From positions 1 through 56,824 of the forward strand of contig VDMD01000142.1 of NCBI GenBank assembly GCA_007026445.1: a stretch of 56,824 bases of DNA, read 5' to 3'. The DNA comes from Schizophyllum amplum (lineage: Eukaryota; Basidiomycota; Agaricomycetes; Agaricales; Schizophyllaceae). A program made the translations under genes and the position numbers. A model generated the notes under the pieces. That model did not search any database. It saw only the letters and a list, made by a program, of their open reading frames with translations, and was not told where the DNA came from. This document shows positions 11,535 through 25,626 of the stretch, piece by piece (within the stretch, counting starts at the first letter, position 1; every line of letters starts with the position of its first letter).

Positions 11535-13400
11535 ATGTTTGCCCGCCAGCAGCGCTCCTCCCCATCGCGCCCCCAGAACCCGCGCAAGCGGCGCCGGCCC
11601 CAAGGTCTCTGGCAGGCGCGCGTCACGCACGGCTCGAATGCAGCGCGCGTTGCGAACCCTCCGCGCCCGCGCGTCCCTGCTTCTACACCAGCATACTCCG
11701 ATGACAGCGACGATGAGTATGAGAGCGCCCTTGACTCGTCGCGTTCATCGAAGAGGATGCGTTCTTCCACCGAGGACACGTCTGTCGAGGACGAGTCAGG
11801 CAATCTACCTGTCAAGGCAGAGCCCCCGCGAGTCAGTGGCTGGCTCCGCCGCACGAAGATCATGGATTCCTGCTCCGTTGCCGCTCGCGGTGCACACACT
11901 GCTCCGTCTGAATGCGACTACGAGGACTGGGAAGACCTTAAAGATCTGTACAAGAGTGCATTGGATCAGCTGGAGGGTACGTCTACTCGATCGCGTCTTT
12001 TACTTGCGATTGACCTTTCTCCAGGTGATGAAGACCCCAGTGAAGCATTGCCATTATTACGCGGTGTCATTCACGAATGCCATCGCTTCCTCCTTCGATA
12101 CGACGATCCGTCCGTGATCTTCACTTCTCCACCATCCCGCGCGCGCCTGTTACAGCCAGCGCATCCGAAGCCAAAACATCCCGAGCTTCCGACTGCTTTC
12201 CATAACATCCTTGGTACCGCTCTCTTCCTCTTCGGCAACATCATATCGCTCTACCCCAAGCGCGCGCTTGCTGGAGAACCGACGCATGCCGTCCCGTACT
12301 GGCTCGCTGCGCTTGATGTTTTCGAGACAGCGGAGAGCCTGCCAACGCGAACAGATGGTCGTTTTGGATTCAGCGCGCCCGAGGACTGGCACATGGCCGT
12401 AGTTTGGGGCCGGACATGGGTTCGTCTAGCTCAGGAAACCCTCATCCGGTCGGCACACAACTCCAAGGACGCCGATGTGTTCCTGACCGACTACGCCTGG
12501 CCCGCGAGCTCGCCAATGGCCATCATCATGGCGCACCGTCCACCCGTGACGCGGCGGACCTCCCTCTGCTCTCCAACGCCGAACGACCTGATGGAACTCG
12601 CCATGGACCAGTTCTCGCGCGGGATATTTCATATGCCGCACCCACAGCAGCACCATGGTATTCCATACCTTCCCACGCCACCCATCATGCTCTCGACCTT
12701 CTCCTGCCCAATGCTGGAAAATATTCACTTGGCACCTCACGAAGAGTTCGAGATCGGGCCTCGAATGTCCCCGCCCCCGCCAGCCTCAATCCTCTCCCTC
12801 CAGAACCATCACTACTCGCCCATCCCGCCCAAGTCGCGCGCCACTCATCTCTACACGATCGCCGCGGAGGTCGTACATGTCGCTGAGAAGCTCGCGCTCC
12901 CTTCGGAGCGCAAGATCTGGGCGACATGGGCGGATTCAGTGCTCAACCAGATGCGCATGGAGGTTGACATGGATAGGTGGCGGACGGCGATTCTGCGCGA
13001 ACGCGGTCGATGCTGGCTCATCGTCGGCAGCGCCCTCGCCGAGACCGCGGAACAGGAGCTCGAAGCGCACGCGGACGATGCGATGAGGATCTCCGCAGCG
13101 CTGGCGATGGACGACACGCAGGAGGCGCGTGAGGCGCTGGGATACGCAGTCGAATTCCTCGACAAGGCGATCGCGCATCAGATGTCGTCGGCGTCGTCGG
13201 CCTATTCGATGTGCTCAGGGCGCACTTGCAAGGACGAGGAGCAAGAGGAGATCAGGCTCAATGCGTTGCTGGCCGAGGCACTGCTCACTCTGGCGAACGT
13301 CACGGGGGAAGACTCGATCCGGGAAGACCTATACCGTCGTGCTAGCATTGTCGGTGGGGAGGATGTGAGGCAGATGCTCTTCGGTATGAACGAGAATTAG
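11535..13400 (+). CDS. ETT1/Nro1 family nuclear protein
   Basis: Homologue of yeast Ett1 (enhancer of translation termination) and fission yeast Nro1, an all-helical nuclear protein that controls the prolyl hydroxylase Ofd1 in hypoxia signalling (family knowledge). The N-terminus is basic and low in complexity with nuclear-localisation-like 'NPRKRRRPQ' and 'SSRSSKRMRSS'. Conserved-looking TPR-like helices follow: 'ALPLLRGVIHECHRFLLRYD', 'TAFHNILGTALFLFGNII', 'PYWLAALDVFETAESLP'. One intron is likely at 11977-12024 (GTACGT...CTCCAG). It is 48 nt and in frame, so the uninterrupted frame would also translate through it; removing it joins 'LDQLE' to the 'GDEDPSEALPLLRG' block as the family expects. 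Spliced length is 605 residues. Confidence 0.8.
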   Translation: MFARQQRSSPSRPQNPRKRRRPQGLWQARVTHGSNAARVANPPRPRVPASTPAYSDDSDDEYESALDSSRSSKRMRSSTEDTSVEDESGNLPVKAEPPRVSGWLRRTKIMDSCSVAARGAHTAPSECDYEDWEDLKDLYKSALDQLEGTSTRSRLLLAIDLSPGDEDPSEALPLLRGVIHECHRFLLRYDDPSVIFTSPPSRARLLQPAHPKPKHPELPTAFHNILGTALFLFGNIISLYPKRALAGEPTHAVPYWLAALDVFETAESLPTRTDGRFGFSAPEDWHMAVVWGRTWVRLAQETLIRSAHNSKDADVFLTDYAWPASSPMAIIMAHRPPVTRRTSLCSPTPNDLMELAMDQFSRGIFHMPHPQQHHGIPYLPTPPIMLSTFSCPMLENIHLAPHEEFEIGPRMSPPPPASILSLQNHHYSPIPPKSRATHLYTIAAEVVHVAEKLALPSERKIWATWADSVLNQMRMEVDMDRWRTAILRERGRCWLIVGSALAETAEQELEAHADDAMRISAALAMDDTQEAREALGYAVEFLDKAIAHQMSSASSAYSMCSGRTCKDEEQEEIRLNALLAEALLTLANVTGEDSIREDLYRRASIVGGEDVRQMLFGMNEN

Positions 13401-13465
13401 GTCTTAATGTCATGTTATTGTATATACCCGCACTGTATTTCTAGCCATTGCTATCGTTGTCACTA

Positions 13466-13525
13466 CTATGCCTCACCGGGTCTTTCAAAATTCTTACCCG
13501 AATTTTGAAACACCCGGGAAACCCC
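13466..13525 (+). repeat. MITE-2 left TIR (60 bp)
   Basis: Reverse complement of 13798-13857 with no mismatch. Confidence 0.9.
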
Positions 13526-13797
13526 CTTCAAGCGGTCGAAATTCGTCCGGGAAAAAAAGTAGGTGGGGTTTTCGACTGAACACTATCTAATGGTGTCACT
13601 TTCAAGGCCACGAAGTGAAGGAGTTGTGAGGGTAAGCGCGAGAGACGAATTGATGCCATCAAAAGCCCATCAGGGTGTCCCCTCCCGCTTGTTGTACCTT
13701 CCACACCTCTCTTCCTCATGAGAGTAGCACCGTTGGATAGAGAAAGGTTGAAAACATGGCCTGGATTTTTTTTCGAGAGAAAAACGGTCAAAGTAGA

Positions 13798-13857
13798 GGG
13801 GTTTCCCGGGTGTTTCAAAATTCGGGTAAGAATTTTGAAAGACCCGGTGAGGCATAG
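13798..13857 (-). repeat. MITE-2 right TIR (60 bp)
   Basis: Reverse complement of 13466-13525 with no mismatch. Confidence 0.9.
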
Positions 13858-13859
13858 TA

Positions 13860-14537
13860 TACCGCTCTTATCTTACTGTCTCGTAACTTGCTGCACTTGT
13901 AGCCCAACCAATTTGGATCTCGCCCGCGATCTCGAAGTTCAACTTACCATGTGATCGTGAGAGAGGGCGTCCTATCTTGTCGACGGTCACGTAAGCAAAC
14001 AGACAATGATCTCGATCAACCTGAGGCTCGTTGACTTCTCCTGCTCAAGACGTTTACAGTGTTCATAATCCACCACATGTGCTCTATCTTGCCCTCAAAA
14101 GCGTTCACAATTACAGAACCTTTGCGTCATTTACGTGTCTACGCCCCTCCAGATCCCCCGAGGGAGCTATCTCCCGGTCCGTAGGGCCGCCACGTTCCCG
14201 TGGTCCGCCCGCTGTATCTTTATTGTTCGACTTTTGAGCTGCTGAAGGCAACCTTGTAACAGCAATGGATGCGTCCAGGATGCATCCCCTTTCCTCAGAC
14301 AATTGCAAGTCTCATTGCAACACCTGCATCGTCCTTCCCTTGTCCAGTTCCTCCTTGTTTACCTCGATCGGGCGGGTTCTTCGCCGACTCGCTGGTACCG
14401 TGCCCAACACGTTAAAAATCTATTTCCAAAGTCCGCGATAACGCGGACGCCGGGGGCGCGCACCCTGCCTGGCACATAAGAAAGCACCCTGCCTTTCGCC
14501 GTGAGGGCTTTTCTTGTTCCTGCCACCGACGGCGCCA
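13860..14537. other. Intergenic region / promoter of DHA2 transporter
   Basis: No gene recognised. Sequence between MITE-2 and the transporter start, presumably its promoter and leader. Confidence 0.45.
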
Positions 14538-16758
14538 ATGGCCTTTGCACGGACGTCCCCTGCGCGCTCGGCAACCCCGCCCCCAGCAGCCGAGAAGATT
14601 GAGCCGCTGCGTGCGGAGGACTCGAATGGCGTGCTCGATCACGGATTAGCAGCGATGCCAGATTCCCCGCCCCCGCACGTTGAGCCACCGAGGATCGGGA
14701 AGGTGAAGGGGATATGCTTGACCGCGGTCTGTGCGACGGCTATGTTGATGAATGTGAGCACTGCGATCTGAGAGGCGGATGCGTAGACTTGAACGTGCTT
14801 GCAGATTGCGACGAATAACGGTGTAACGATCGCGCTGCCTTCGATCGGTAAAGACTTGGACGTTGAGGAAAGCAAGCTGCAGTGGCTTGTTTCTGCATAT
14901 TCCCTGAGCTCGGTGCGCCTCGTCTCTCGTTGTGTGGCTGGAAGACTTGTGTTGACTTTCTGTAGGGCTGCTTGCTACTCGTGCTGGGCAGGCTGGCGGA
15001 TCTATACGGCAGAAGGAGGGTCTATCTTGCCGGCTCCTTCTGGTTGATGGCCTTGAGCCTGGGATGTGCTTTCATTAATGGTGAGCAAGTATGCACTTAC
15101 ATCTTTCACTATGCAATAACATCGCTGGTCAGATCCTCTGACCCTCATGATTCTACGGGGATTCAAGGAATAGGTGGCGCTGCTGTCGTGCCGTCAGCAG
15201 TAAGTCATTCTAAATCTTCTACCTCTGCCACCGATTCGCTGACAACGCTTCTTCAGCTAGGAATCCTTGCTCACGCGTTCCCGCCTGGCAGCCGGTCACG
15301 ATCTATCGCTTTTGCAACTTTCGGGGCGGGGGCACCTATCGGAGGAGTCCTCAGCCTTCTCATCGGAGGCGCCTTGACGCAGTTCACAAGGTACGTCGTC
15401 ATAAAGTCTGCAAATACGACGACATATCTAAAACTGAACAGTGAAGGATGGCGAAGTATCTTTTACTTCATGGCCTGCTTGGCCTTCGTCTGCTTCGCCG
15501 GAGGATTGCTCACCATGCCACCCGATCCTCCGTCGACTGAGAAGGATCGTCGTGTAGACTGGCTGGGCGCGTTACTTTCCAGTTCAGGATTGGTGCTCAT
15601 CGTCTTCGTCTTGGCGGACGGTGAAGAGGCGCCGAACAAGTGGGCGACTCCATGTAGGTCCACCTGCTCATCATATCTCGCCTTCGCATTCACACTTCCG
15701 CAGACATCATCGTCCTGCTCATCCTTGGCGTGGCCCTCATGGTGGCCTTTGGTTTCTGGCAAAGATATCTGGAACGAGTGCAGGACGACCCCAACGCCAT
15801 ATACTGCTACTGGACTCCTCCGCCTGTAATGAGGTTGTCCTTGTTTGCAAGAGGACACTGGCGGTATGGTGCCCAGATGCTCGTCGTCTTTACGACCTGG
15901 TCGTCCTTTATCGGGTACACTTATTGGCAAATGGTAAAGCACCTTACCTCGTATGAAGCAACACAGCTCACACCTTGTGTAGCTCTTTTATCAAGACTTC
16001 CTGGGTCTCTCGCCAATCAACGCTGCAGTGCGACTCATTCCTATGCCCATCACCGGCCTCATTTGCAATATTATAGTCGCCTTACTCGTCGGCCGTGTAC
16101 CTGTGGTCGCCTTGATGGGTGCGTTAGCATTCATCGACCGCCCGCATTCACTTACCTGCCTTCATAGGTACGGGGACTGTTGCTACCACGACTGCAAACC
16201 TGCTTTTTGCGACCATCTCCAACAGGGAGAGGCCGTATTGGGCATATGGATTCGTCCCCGCGATCCTTGCCGTCTTCGGGACAGACTTCGTTTTCTCTTC
16301 GGGCACCATTTTCGTGCAGAAGCTCTCACAACCTCACGAGCAGAGTGTCAGTGGGGCACTGTTTTCCACGATGACTCAAGTAGGTGGAGGTTCGATCGCA
16401 TACTTCGTGAATGCTGACCGCGTTGCAGCTTGGGTCTGCCTTCGGACTCGCAATAACGACAGTTGTGTATAATCGCATACAAAGCGAGCGAGGAGACGAT
16501 GTGTATCACCTCGAATCGTTCCATGCCGCGCACTACACAAGCTTTGGTCTCGGTATCGTCGGTGAGTCCTTCATGTCCGCGCTGAGTGCTTTTAGCTGAC
16601 ATCCTTCTCTAGCTTGCTGCGTTACCATAATTTCTCTACGCGGCGTCGGAATAGTAGGACATGTCAAGAAGAACAAGATGACGGACAGTGATCCTGAGCG
16701 TACAGCCGCCAACAGCGTTGCTTCGGGAGCCAAGGATGAGACGACCGAAAAGAACTGA
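14538..16758 (+). CDS. MFS transporter, DHA2 (14-TMS) drug:H+ antiporter type
   Basis: Plasma or vacuolar membrane exporter of the DHA2 family; substrate unknown. Eleven exons: 14538-14753, 14805-14912, 14966-15080, 15133-15199, 15257-15390, 15442-15653, 15704-15933, 15983-16118, 16168-16379, 16429-16561 and 16613-16758; about 569 residues. After a Pro-rich N-terminal tail come the family signatures 'ATNNGVTIALPSIGKDL', 'QWLVSAYSL', the motif A loop 'GRLADLYGRRRVYLAG' and the motif C-like 'GAGAPIGGVLSLLIGG'. Paired helices continue to 'GLAITTVVYNRI', and the tail is hydrophilic. Exon 4 has an apparent one-base deletion at the GGGG run 15157-15160: the frame is open before it and 'QGIGGAAVVPSA' is read one base out afterwards. 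With one more G the exon lengths add to a whole number of codons. Confidence 0.85.
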
Positions 16759-16945
16759 ACGACGTTAACGTTCATGCCCCAATGGGACAATGCTTGATCC
16801 ATACGATGTAGCACAAACTAGACTTACATAGATTTCTCTTTTGGATGATAGATGGGTAGAATAGGGCCTCTTGTGGATGCCATAGGTACATGTAGCATAA
16901 TCTCATGCCGGATTTCCAGAACTTTTCAACGCGCTGACACGACTT

Positions 16946-16959
16946 GTCACACGTGTGAC
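16946..16959. promoter_or_regulatory. E-box palindrome upstream of MCM3
   Basis: A perfect 14-bp palindrome, GTCACACGTGTGAC, with CACGTG at its centre, a bHLH-type site. It ends 35 bp before the MCM3 start codon. Function is inferred from the motif only. Confidence 0.45.
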
Positions 16960-16962
16960 GCG

Positions 16963-16968
16963 ACGCGT
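16963..16968. promoter_or_regulatory. MluI cell-cycle box (MCB) upstream of MCM3
   Basis: ACGCGT within GACGCGTC, 26 bp before the MCM3 ATG. MCB elements bind the fungal MBF complex and drive G1/S transcription of replication genes, which fits MCM3. The nearness to the ATG suggests a very short leader or a site inside it. Confidence 0.55.
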
Positions 16969-16994
16969 CAATTAGGCCCTTGCCCTTTCCCGCC

Positions 16995-19784
<2,790 letters not shown>

Positions 19785-19967
19785 TCCACGCATTATGTTG
19801 CTTTGTGTCGCATGTATCTCTGTCATCTGCTTTCTGTTGTTGTACGTTTACCTTCTGATAACGAAGTTGTCGATGCTTGTAAGTCTAAAGTTGCAGTAAG
19901 TGTTCCTCTAGGCACCGTGGCATTACCAAGTAAGTAAGATAGAGTACAGCATCATCCAGTATCCCGC

Positions 19968-22900
19968 CTATGATTTTACACTATTAGTATCCAACAAGGC
20001 CTGCAGCTTGTTCAGCGTCGACGTCAACGCGATGATACCACCGCCGGTCAGCCGCGGGACAGCTGGTTCCTCGCCATCCGGTCTTCGAGCGTCATCTTCT
20101 GATGTTAAAGAACTGCTCTCGATAAGCGCTCTTGCGTCCGCGATGACTTTCTTTAGGTGTCCTCGTTGGAGGTAGAAGTCGCGCATGGCCGGCTGAATAT
20201 CTTCCAATGACAGCTCGAAGCCACGTAGTAGGAATCCGCGGGACAGGACATAGGCCTTCTCTGAGTACAGACGGCTGAACAAGAAGGTATGTTAGCGAAC
20301 AAGTAGCTCATCCACTTTCTTTTGACGCTCTCACCTATTGACCTTCCCCTCTTCCGTTCCTCTCAACTTCTCATACGCCGGCTCGCAGAACCACGGCTCC
20401 TTCACCAGCACCAGGCCCTGAATCGACACGAGCACCTGCAGAATGGAGCTAGAGCGTGGCGTCCAGCTCTCGCTCTTGTCGCCCTGCCACGTCCCCAGGA
20501 TGCTCAGGCAGATCTTGCCCTCCTCGTACAGATTGGGGTTCACGCGACCGTTCGAACGTGTCCATGAGTGGAAGTGCGCGCGTGGTGGTCGCTGAGGGAA
20601 GTCGGCATCAAGCACCCAGTCGACAACGAAGGGGCAATCCTGGTAGGGTGTGTTGTCTGGGCCGATTATCAGGCTCCGGAGAAGATCTGAACGATCTTCG
20701 TACGTTCTTACGATGATTGTATCTGCAAGAGAGTTAGTAATGCACTCATGGGATGACGGGAAGAGGCGAAACATACCGGGAAGGTTGGCTTGGAGTGCCT
20801 TATACTCCCGATTCAACCGAGAGAAGAAAGCCTTCGAGCGCTGGTCGATTGGGCTGTCGTAAAATGCGTGATCGTGAGGTGCTTCAGGCAATATTTCAAA
20901 GCGGGACCATGTCGACTCCGTGGATGGACCGGCAGCTGAGGATGTCGACGAGTCTTCCGCCGGTACAGCAGCGTCATCGTCTTTAGTCGACGGCTCGGGA
21001 GGAAGGGTGATCATCTCTTCCACGACGGTTGAAGACATCTCCTCGTCTTCGGTGTCTGAACCGGCCGAGTCCATGTCTGCGTCCGCGTCTGCGTCTGCGT
21101 CCGTGTCCGCATCCTCGTCTTTGTCTGCATCCTGGTCCTCTTCTATGGCAGCGGCAGGTCGGTCCTGAGTGTCGTACCATTCCCAGTCGTTGTTGGCTTC
21201 ACCCTCCACCCCAGGCGCCTCTTCCCAACCGTCCTCCATATCCTCGTCTGAGTCCTCTCCTGAGTCCGAGCCATGATTCCACAAGTCGTCCTGAAGCTGC
21301 GTGACACCGTCTTGCAATTTGTTCAGTCGCTTCAGTTCGAATGTGCCCTTCTTGGTGTTCGGGAACGTGACTTCCACAGTGCCATCTAAATTCAACTACG
21401 GGCGTCAGCCACAGGGGAATGAAACTAGAAAGATAGATACCTACGCTCGTAACTTCACCGACCCAATTGAATGAGTCGTCAGCGGGATTTGGTATTCGGG
21501 CATTGCCCAGACGGCTGTCGTGCCCGCTTGTGACCTCCTGCCCGACCTCTGTCAACTCCTTCCGCCAGCCTACAGGCTCCCCTTCCTGGAATGGTGCATC
21601 GCGTACCCATGGCTCGACTTCACCAAGCACTGGCACTCGAGAGTCTGTGAAGCCGTTGTCGTCACAGATGAACACGAAGTCGCCGGGCTGTACGCCTAGT
21701 TCGGTGTTGAGCTCGCCAGAGATGCCGCCGTGGGGGTCAATGTCGAGCAACGGAATGAGCTCGACCGTCTTCGTGTCCATGAACAGCACCTTCGCAATGC
21801 GCTCCTTGCTGTCGACAGTCTGGACGACCGCCACGCGTTTAGCGCCGTCATCCCCCTTATAGATGACATGATTTCCCGGCCTACCCATGTCTGTTAGCCA
21901 TGTCGGTCATCTCGGACATATGAACTTACCAGCAGTCCAGGTCGTCTGGGTTCAGGTACGGGATGACATCGACTGCTCTGCGGACGTCCCTCGTCCCGTC
22001 CTGCCAGAGCAAGCTGACCATGGTCTCGCTCTCAATGATCTTGAAAGCCGAGCAGACGAAGACACCGCCGGGATCCTGTTCGCGCCCGTGTCGTGTGTTC
22101 GGTCGCGTGCTGTCGAACTTGCGAAAGAAGACGCGCTCGCCAACGTGTAGTTGCCGCTCTGCTACGCCGCGGATGACAGTCAACTTGGTGACATCTTCGC
22201 CGTACCAGAACTTCTTTGGCCGCTCGCGTTTCTCAGCTTCGCGGGGATCCAGCTGCGGGTGAGAATATCAGACTGGTATCGTCGTCCGCTGAACTAGCAG
22301 ACGTACTTTCTGGCTGATGCCGAACCAGGCGATCGCGTAGACAGTATGTCGTACTGCGACGACAGTATCGTTCTCCGATGGCCGATTCTGGCCCATGATG
22401 TAACTGAGGATGCCCGATAGATTGCCTTGAGGCGGGGGTAGAATATGCTAGGGTAACATCAAGCTGCTGCTGCCGCCACAGTAAGGAAATACGCACGCGA
22501 CCCTTGTCCCCCACTACCAAACGAGTACTGAGCTCGGGAACGCGTATGAGGTGACCCGCGGCTTCGACCAGGGTCTCGTCGAACGTCTAGATCGGATAAG
22601 CATGCATTGCCATATGAGCACAGCGACCCTGTTCACCTCGAGGACCTGCCGGCTATATGAGTGAACCTGTGGTAGGCGTCGATCAGACCACGCACCTGCC
22701 CCACCCAATCGTTGTACACCATGTACTCCCCCACATCTGCCGGCCGCGCGGAAAATTCCTCCAGGGTGTGCCACCCAGGAACTTCTTCCCCGCTGACTGC
22801 GTGCGCAACGCGTATCCGCATACTGACATTCGTGACCACGGCGGACGCCACGTCGTTGATACTCGCCTTGCAGAACTCGCCGAGCTGGAACAGGCGGTCT

Positions 22901-23180
22901 GACAGCGTGAAGTCGTTCTCGCGGAGGATCTCGTGTTCTCCGTTGTTCAGCCAGGTGATGCCGACTTCGCCGCGCTTGAGGGGACGCAGGATCGGGTCTG
23001 GGTTTGCAGGGTCCTGCTGCACCGGGTCCTCAGAATCGTGCCAACATCGCTGTGAGGGGCAGTCAGAAGGCGGTCAATGAGTGCATACAGTACACGCACT
23101 GTAACGAGGGCAACCTCCCCAGCCTTTGCCTTGGAATATACGATATCCTGCGAATATAACTGGAGCCAATGATTAGACAT
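19968..23180 (-). CDS. UBE2O-type E2/E3 hybrid ubiquitin ligase
   Basis: Large ubiquitin-conjugating enzyme that acts as combined E2 and E3; in animals UBE2O ubiquitinates orphan and basic proteins. Ten exons: 23180-23100, 23049-22696, 22645-22637 (9 nt), 22586-22497, 22447-22307, 22252-21930, 21880-21445, 21395-20777, 20722-20335 and 20274-19968, giving 915 residues. The N-terminal conserved regions include 'QDIVYSKAKAGEVALVTRCW' and 'YNDWVGQVLETFDETLVE'. A mid-protein acidic stretch is rich in Asp-Ala repeats. The UBC fold near residues 640-790 has the active-site Cys in 'EEGKICLSILGTW', with 'RVNPNLY' in place of an HPN motif, as in UBE2O. The C-terminal helices end in 'LLDTNSVKS'. Confidence 0.85.
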
Positions 23181-23635
23181 GTCTACAGCAGCCGTCCACT
23201 GTTCTTGCCTTGATATTCGAGGTTTCCTTGGACTCGGACATGCAGTGAAGTCGGATTAAAGATGGGAAACAATGAGGAGACCGTATAAAGTGGAGAAGGG
23301 AAGGGGTGCGCTGTTAGGGTGAGTGTGGTCGACTTCAAGGACAAGTAATCAATTCAATCCAGCGGCAGAGCCTGATCAAGTTCGACCTCGTGGAATCCAT
23401 GTGCATCCCTTTGAGTCCTTCGAGTCCGACCTTGCACAAAAGAGAATTTACGGATTTACTAGCGAAGGTACGTGGTGCGGTCGCTACATAGCCCATATAG
23501 AGGCAAAATTATGTGTGAGAGTCGTTAAACCGAGATGGGCTCCAAGAATGGTGGATTGCATGCAATGTTATTACCGGCCAGATTGCCGAATGCTCGAAGT
23601 GCATTGCTCTAGTTGACTACACGGCTATTACCAGA
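23181..23635. other. Intergenic region UBE2O to MCT-like gene
   Basis: Promoter of the UBE2O gene on the left and the 3' flank of the transporter on the right. A 97-residue plus-strand frame at 23323-23616 has no recognisable features. Confidence 0.4.
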
Positions 23636-25626
23636 CTACACTGATATCCGTGTATCCGACATCTTCTCCGTCTGTCTTGACGCTTTATCTCGTCGGTGCA
23701 GGAAGAAGAGCATGGCGCAGTAAAAGCCGCAGCCGCCGATGGCCATAAACTGGATTCGGGCAGTGTTCAGCATCCAAGGAGTCAACGCGCACCCGCCGTA
23801 GCAGACTTACCCCCGCAAATATTTCCGGGCGCCACCAGTGATAATCTTGCGTAAGCAACGCGCCCTCGATGGGGGTGCCGCATAATCCGCCGAACCCTGT
23901 GCAGCGTCAGCCCTTCTGCGCCAGGCATCTCATGCATTTCAGGGCAAGCCTTACCCGTCAGCGTAAAGCCAATTCCCATCCGTATCCCAATTTCTGACCT
24001 ATCGCTCGCCAAGGACGCCATAAGCGGGGCCACCAAAGCCACATCTGTGATGAGGGAGTCAGTTAAATCCGAAAGTGACGGCCGAGTGGCAACACTGACA
24101 GACTCCTGAAAACAGCCCAAATGTCGCGCCTACGGAAATTATACCCGCTAGGCTTTCTACGGCGATCATGCAGAAAATTACAATGGCGCAGCATGCGGAG
24201 CAGAAGGCGATGAGTTTGGGTACACCGAATGGTGCGATGAGGAAGCCAGAGGAGAACCGGCCGATGAACGAGCAGACGTTCATGATGACGAGCTATAAGC
24301 ACGGTGTTAGATGGTACGTTCGTTCATTGTATGCAACGACGAGTTCACCACGTAGAAAGCGACCTCCTTGTTTATCCCATGCTTGATAGCGTCGAGCTGT
24401 ATGTAGAACAGCGGAAAATACATGCCCATGATGAACAGCGAGCAGCTGGGCTTGTTTTTCAGCAATGCAAATCAAAGGACTTAAGCAGACGCGACTCACG
24501 CAAGTCCTGCGCACACATACGGCACATCCTTCGAAAACCGCTTGATCGCCTGACGCAGATCCGGTCTCGTACTCGGCGGTGGCAGCCGCGTGCGCATCAG
24601 CAAACAAGCTATCAACAACAACCCCGAGACAAGCCCTGCATGCGCGCGTGTCGCGCGCGCGAAGCCTAGTCCGTCGAGGGTGTTATTGAGCATGAGCGTG
24701 TGCACAATCGCCCCAAGTGATGAGCCGGAGGCCGCAATTGACATGACGAAGCTCTGTCGTCTGCGGAAGTAGTGCGAGAGGGCAGCCATGGAGGGCACAT
24801 AGAGCATGCCGATCCCGAGGCCGGTTGCAATGCCTTGGGCGAGGAAGATCTGCGCGCCATGAGTGAATATGGGGTGTAGATGATAGAGGTAGGACCTGCT
24901 CACCTGGTAAAATTGGCCCTCCTTCGCTAGAGAAAGCATGAAGAGCGAGAGCGACACCAAGACGAAGCCGCCCCATAGGAGGTGGTAGCTGCAGAAACGG
25001 CATGAACTTTTTCTGGTAATTCTTCCCTATCAGTCGACACTTACAAGTGTCCGTGGTCGTAAAGACGGCCCACAGGCAACCCGCAGGCCATCACTAAAAA
25101 GGAATTCGTGCTACCTATCCAGCTGAACGTTGTGCCGTAAGCGCGGGTTCGACAGGTAGCAAGCTCCGGACCTACGATATGGCAGAGGTCGACACGTTCG
25201 CGAGATAGACGCGAACGTAATAGTCTAGACAGTGGTTAGCGGCGCAGAAAAGAAGATGATAAGGCAAGAGCTGCCTTGAAACACGCCGAACGACATGGTA
25301 TATCTGAGAGGTGAACGATGATGAGGGGGAGTGCTCGCTACAGTGGCAGGGAGCCCACGTACCCAAAGCCGCAAACTTGAATGAGTAATCTGAGAAGTCA
25401 TTCAGTAAAGTCCGCTGCAGAACATAAATGGGGCGAGGAGGACGTACGCTCCCAGCACCGTCAACCACGCCTGTAGGCCACCCTCGGGAAAATATTCCTC
25501 AGCTTCTGCACTAGCGCCCACATCGGTCGCCTCCGAGCCGACAGACACAGAAGCGCGGGTCACATCCTGAAGACCACCGCCGACGGACGAGGTCTTCTCG
25601 GTGCCGCCGAGGCTAGTCTTCGCCAT
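23636..25626 (-). CDS. Monocarboxylate-transporter-like MFS permease (MCH family)
   Basis: Plasma-membrane MFS permease of the fungal MCH/MCT group, which includes the riboflavin transporter Mch5; substrate unknown. The start at 25626 is followed by a hydrophilic tail and the signature 'EYFPEGGLQAWLTVLGA'. More than ten short exons splice in frame through 'ISWIGSTNSFLVMACGLPVG', 'FLAQGIATGLGIGMLYVPSM', 'MSIAASGSSLGAIVH', 'NVCSFIGRFSSGFLI' and a C-terminal helix 'GGCGFYCAMLFFLHRRDK'. The third intron from the start (25274-25225) begins with GC, not GT: frame continuity from 'MSFGVFQ' to 'DYYVRVYLANVSTS' needs the GC-AG splice. The other introns are GT-AG. Confidence 0.83.

Larger units (their letters stand above)
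13464..13859. mobile_element. MITE-2: TA-flanked element with perfect 60-bp TIRs
   Basis: A 392-bp element (13466-13857) is bounded by TA on both sides. Its ends are perfect 60-bp inverted repeats (13466-13525 and 13798-13857) starting CTATGCCTCACCGGG. Each TIR contains its own small palindrome around TTCAAAATTC/GAATTTTGAA. The interior has no coding capacity. Its sequence is unrelated to MITE-1, so two families are present. Perfect TIRs suggest a young insertion. It lies 65 bp past the ETT1 stop codon. Confidence 0.88.

Noticed and set aside
21070..21115. Short GTCTGC-type repeat as a separate satellite
   Set aside because: It is the coding sequence of the Asp-Ala run within the acidic region of the UBE2O-type protein.
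23323..23616. 97-residue plus-strand frame
   Set aside because: Lies in the UBE2O promoter region with no domain, signal peptide or codon pattern of a gene.
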